DNA of 7,237 nt, taken from contig CAZTHL010000132.1 of assembly GCA_964613585.1 (NCBI GenBank), forward strand, positions 1 to 7,237, written 5' to 3'. Positions 7,042 to 7,237 of the stretch are shown in pieces. The notes under the pieces were generated by a model. It saw nothing but the letters and a program-made list of their open reading frames with translations, did no database searches and was not told where the DNA came from. Numbering within the stretch: position 1 is the first letter of the stretch; every line of letters begins with the position of its first letter. This DNA comes from CAZTHL01 sp964613585. GTDB taxonomy: Bacteria > Pseudomonadota > Alphaproteobacteria > DSM-16000 > Inquilinaceae. A program made the translations under genes and the position numbers.

Positions 7042-7088
7042 AAGCTGCCTAGATGGGTGGTTGCGTTACCGGCGAAAGCGGCCGACGT

Positions 7089-7101
7089 TCAAAAATTTTG
7101 A
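7089..7101. promoter_or_regulatory. AT-rich palindrome upstream of aguB
   Basis: TCAAAA, a central A, then TTTTGA form a perfect 13-base inverted repeat in an otherwise G+C-rich region. It overlaps TTGACA on the plus strand (7098-7103), an exact -35 consensus without a good -10 at the right distance. It is a candidate operator or promoter element for aguB or for a divergent gene to the right; the binding protein is unknown. Confidence 0.35.
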
Positions 7102-7237
7102 CAAATGATGACGGCGGATCGGGCCGGGCCTCGCCCCGCCGCCGAGGGAGCCCGCCAATAACCGATGACCGGGGTTCCGACCGATCCGAAGGGATGAATA
7201 CCCTTTCCTGTCCGGCGGCCTCCCATAACCAAGCCAT

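Larger units (their letters stand above)
6960..7237. other. Upstream region of aguB, no convincing gene
   Basis: This 278-bp stretch contains the alternative aguB starts at its left end (7028 and 7043), an AT-rich palindrome at 7089-7101 and a small hairpin at 7189-7205 (AAGGG, 7-base loop). A 62-codon minus-strand frame open to the window edge (7049-7237) has no recognisable motif and no visible ribosome binding site. No promoter with both good boxes was found on the minus strand; TTGAAC 18 bases before TAACGC (about 7092-7063) is the nearest and is weak. Confidence 0.45.

Noticed and set aside
7189..7205. Hairpin AAGGG / CCCTT as a terminator
   Set aside because: Only five pairs with a 7-base loop and no T-run; too weak to call.
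7049..7237. 62-codon minus-strand frame running to the window edge
   Set aside because: No motif, Pro/Arg-rich, no visible ribosome binding site, and it lies where the aguB promoter should be.

Overview
The window is mostly very G+C-rich DNA with three genes on the minus strand and one on the plus strand. Codon use, the style of the protein families and the G+C content suggest an alphaproteobacterium, perhaps of the Hyphomicrobiales/Rhizobiales. That placement is an inference from general appearance, not from a marker gene.

Layout, left to right. Positions 1-560 are clearly less G+C-rich (about half G+C in sample lines counted by hand) and hold no gene I can recognise. A perfect 7-bp tandem array (568-609) and a degenerate 26-27-bp tandem repeat (662-740) follow. 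A hairpin that overlaps a possible stress-type (EcfG-like) promoter lies just before the first gene. That gene (825-1676, +) is a short-chain dehydrogenase of the YghA-like group with an arginine where the catalytic lysine is expected. A 293-bp convergent gap with two strong GC-rich hairpins separates it from the minus-strand genes.

The minus-strand genes read right to left: an N-carbamoylputrescine amidase (aguB-like, 6081-6959), a 107-bp gap, a very long Wza-type outer-membrane polysaccharide export protein with about eight SLBB modules (2779-5973), and a family 2 glycosyltransferase (1970-2782). The glycosyltransferase's GTG start overlaps the export gene's stop codon by 4 bp. The last two genes are almost certainly co-transcribed and translationally coupled, and they point to an extracellular polysaccharide function. 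The amidase makes putrescine from N-carbamoylputrescine and may or may not share their transcript. The 278 bp to its right hold an AT-rich palindrome and a possible ribosome binding site, but no convincing gene.

I see no clear previously undescribed system. The points most worth a second look are the Lys-to-Arg change in the dehydrogenase, the eight-module export protein without a lipobox that is paired only with one glycosyltransferase, and the repeat and hairpin structure in front of the dehydrogenase.
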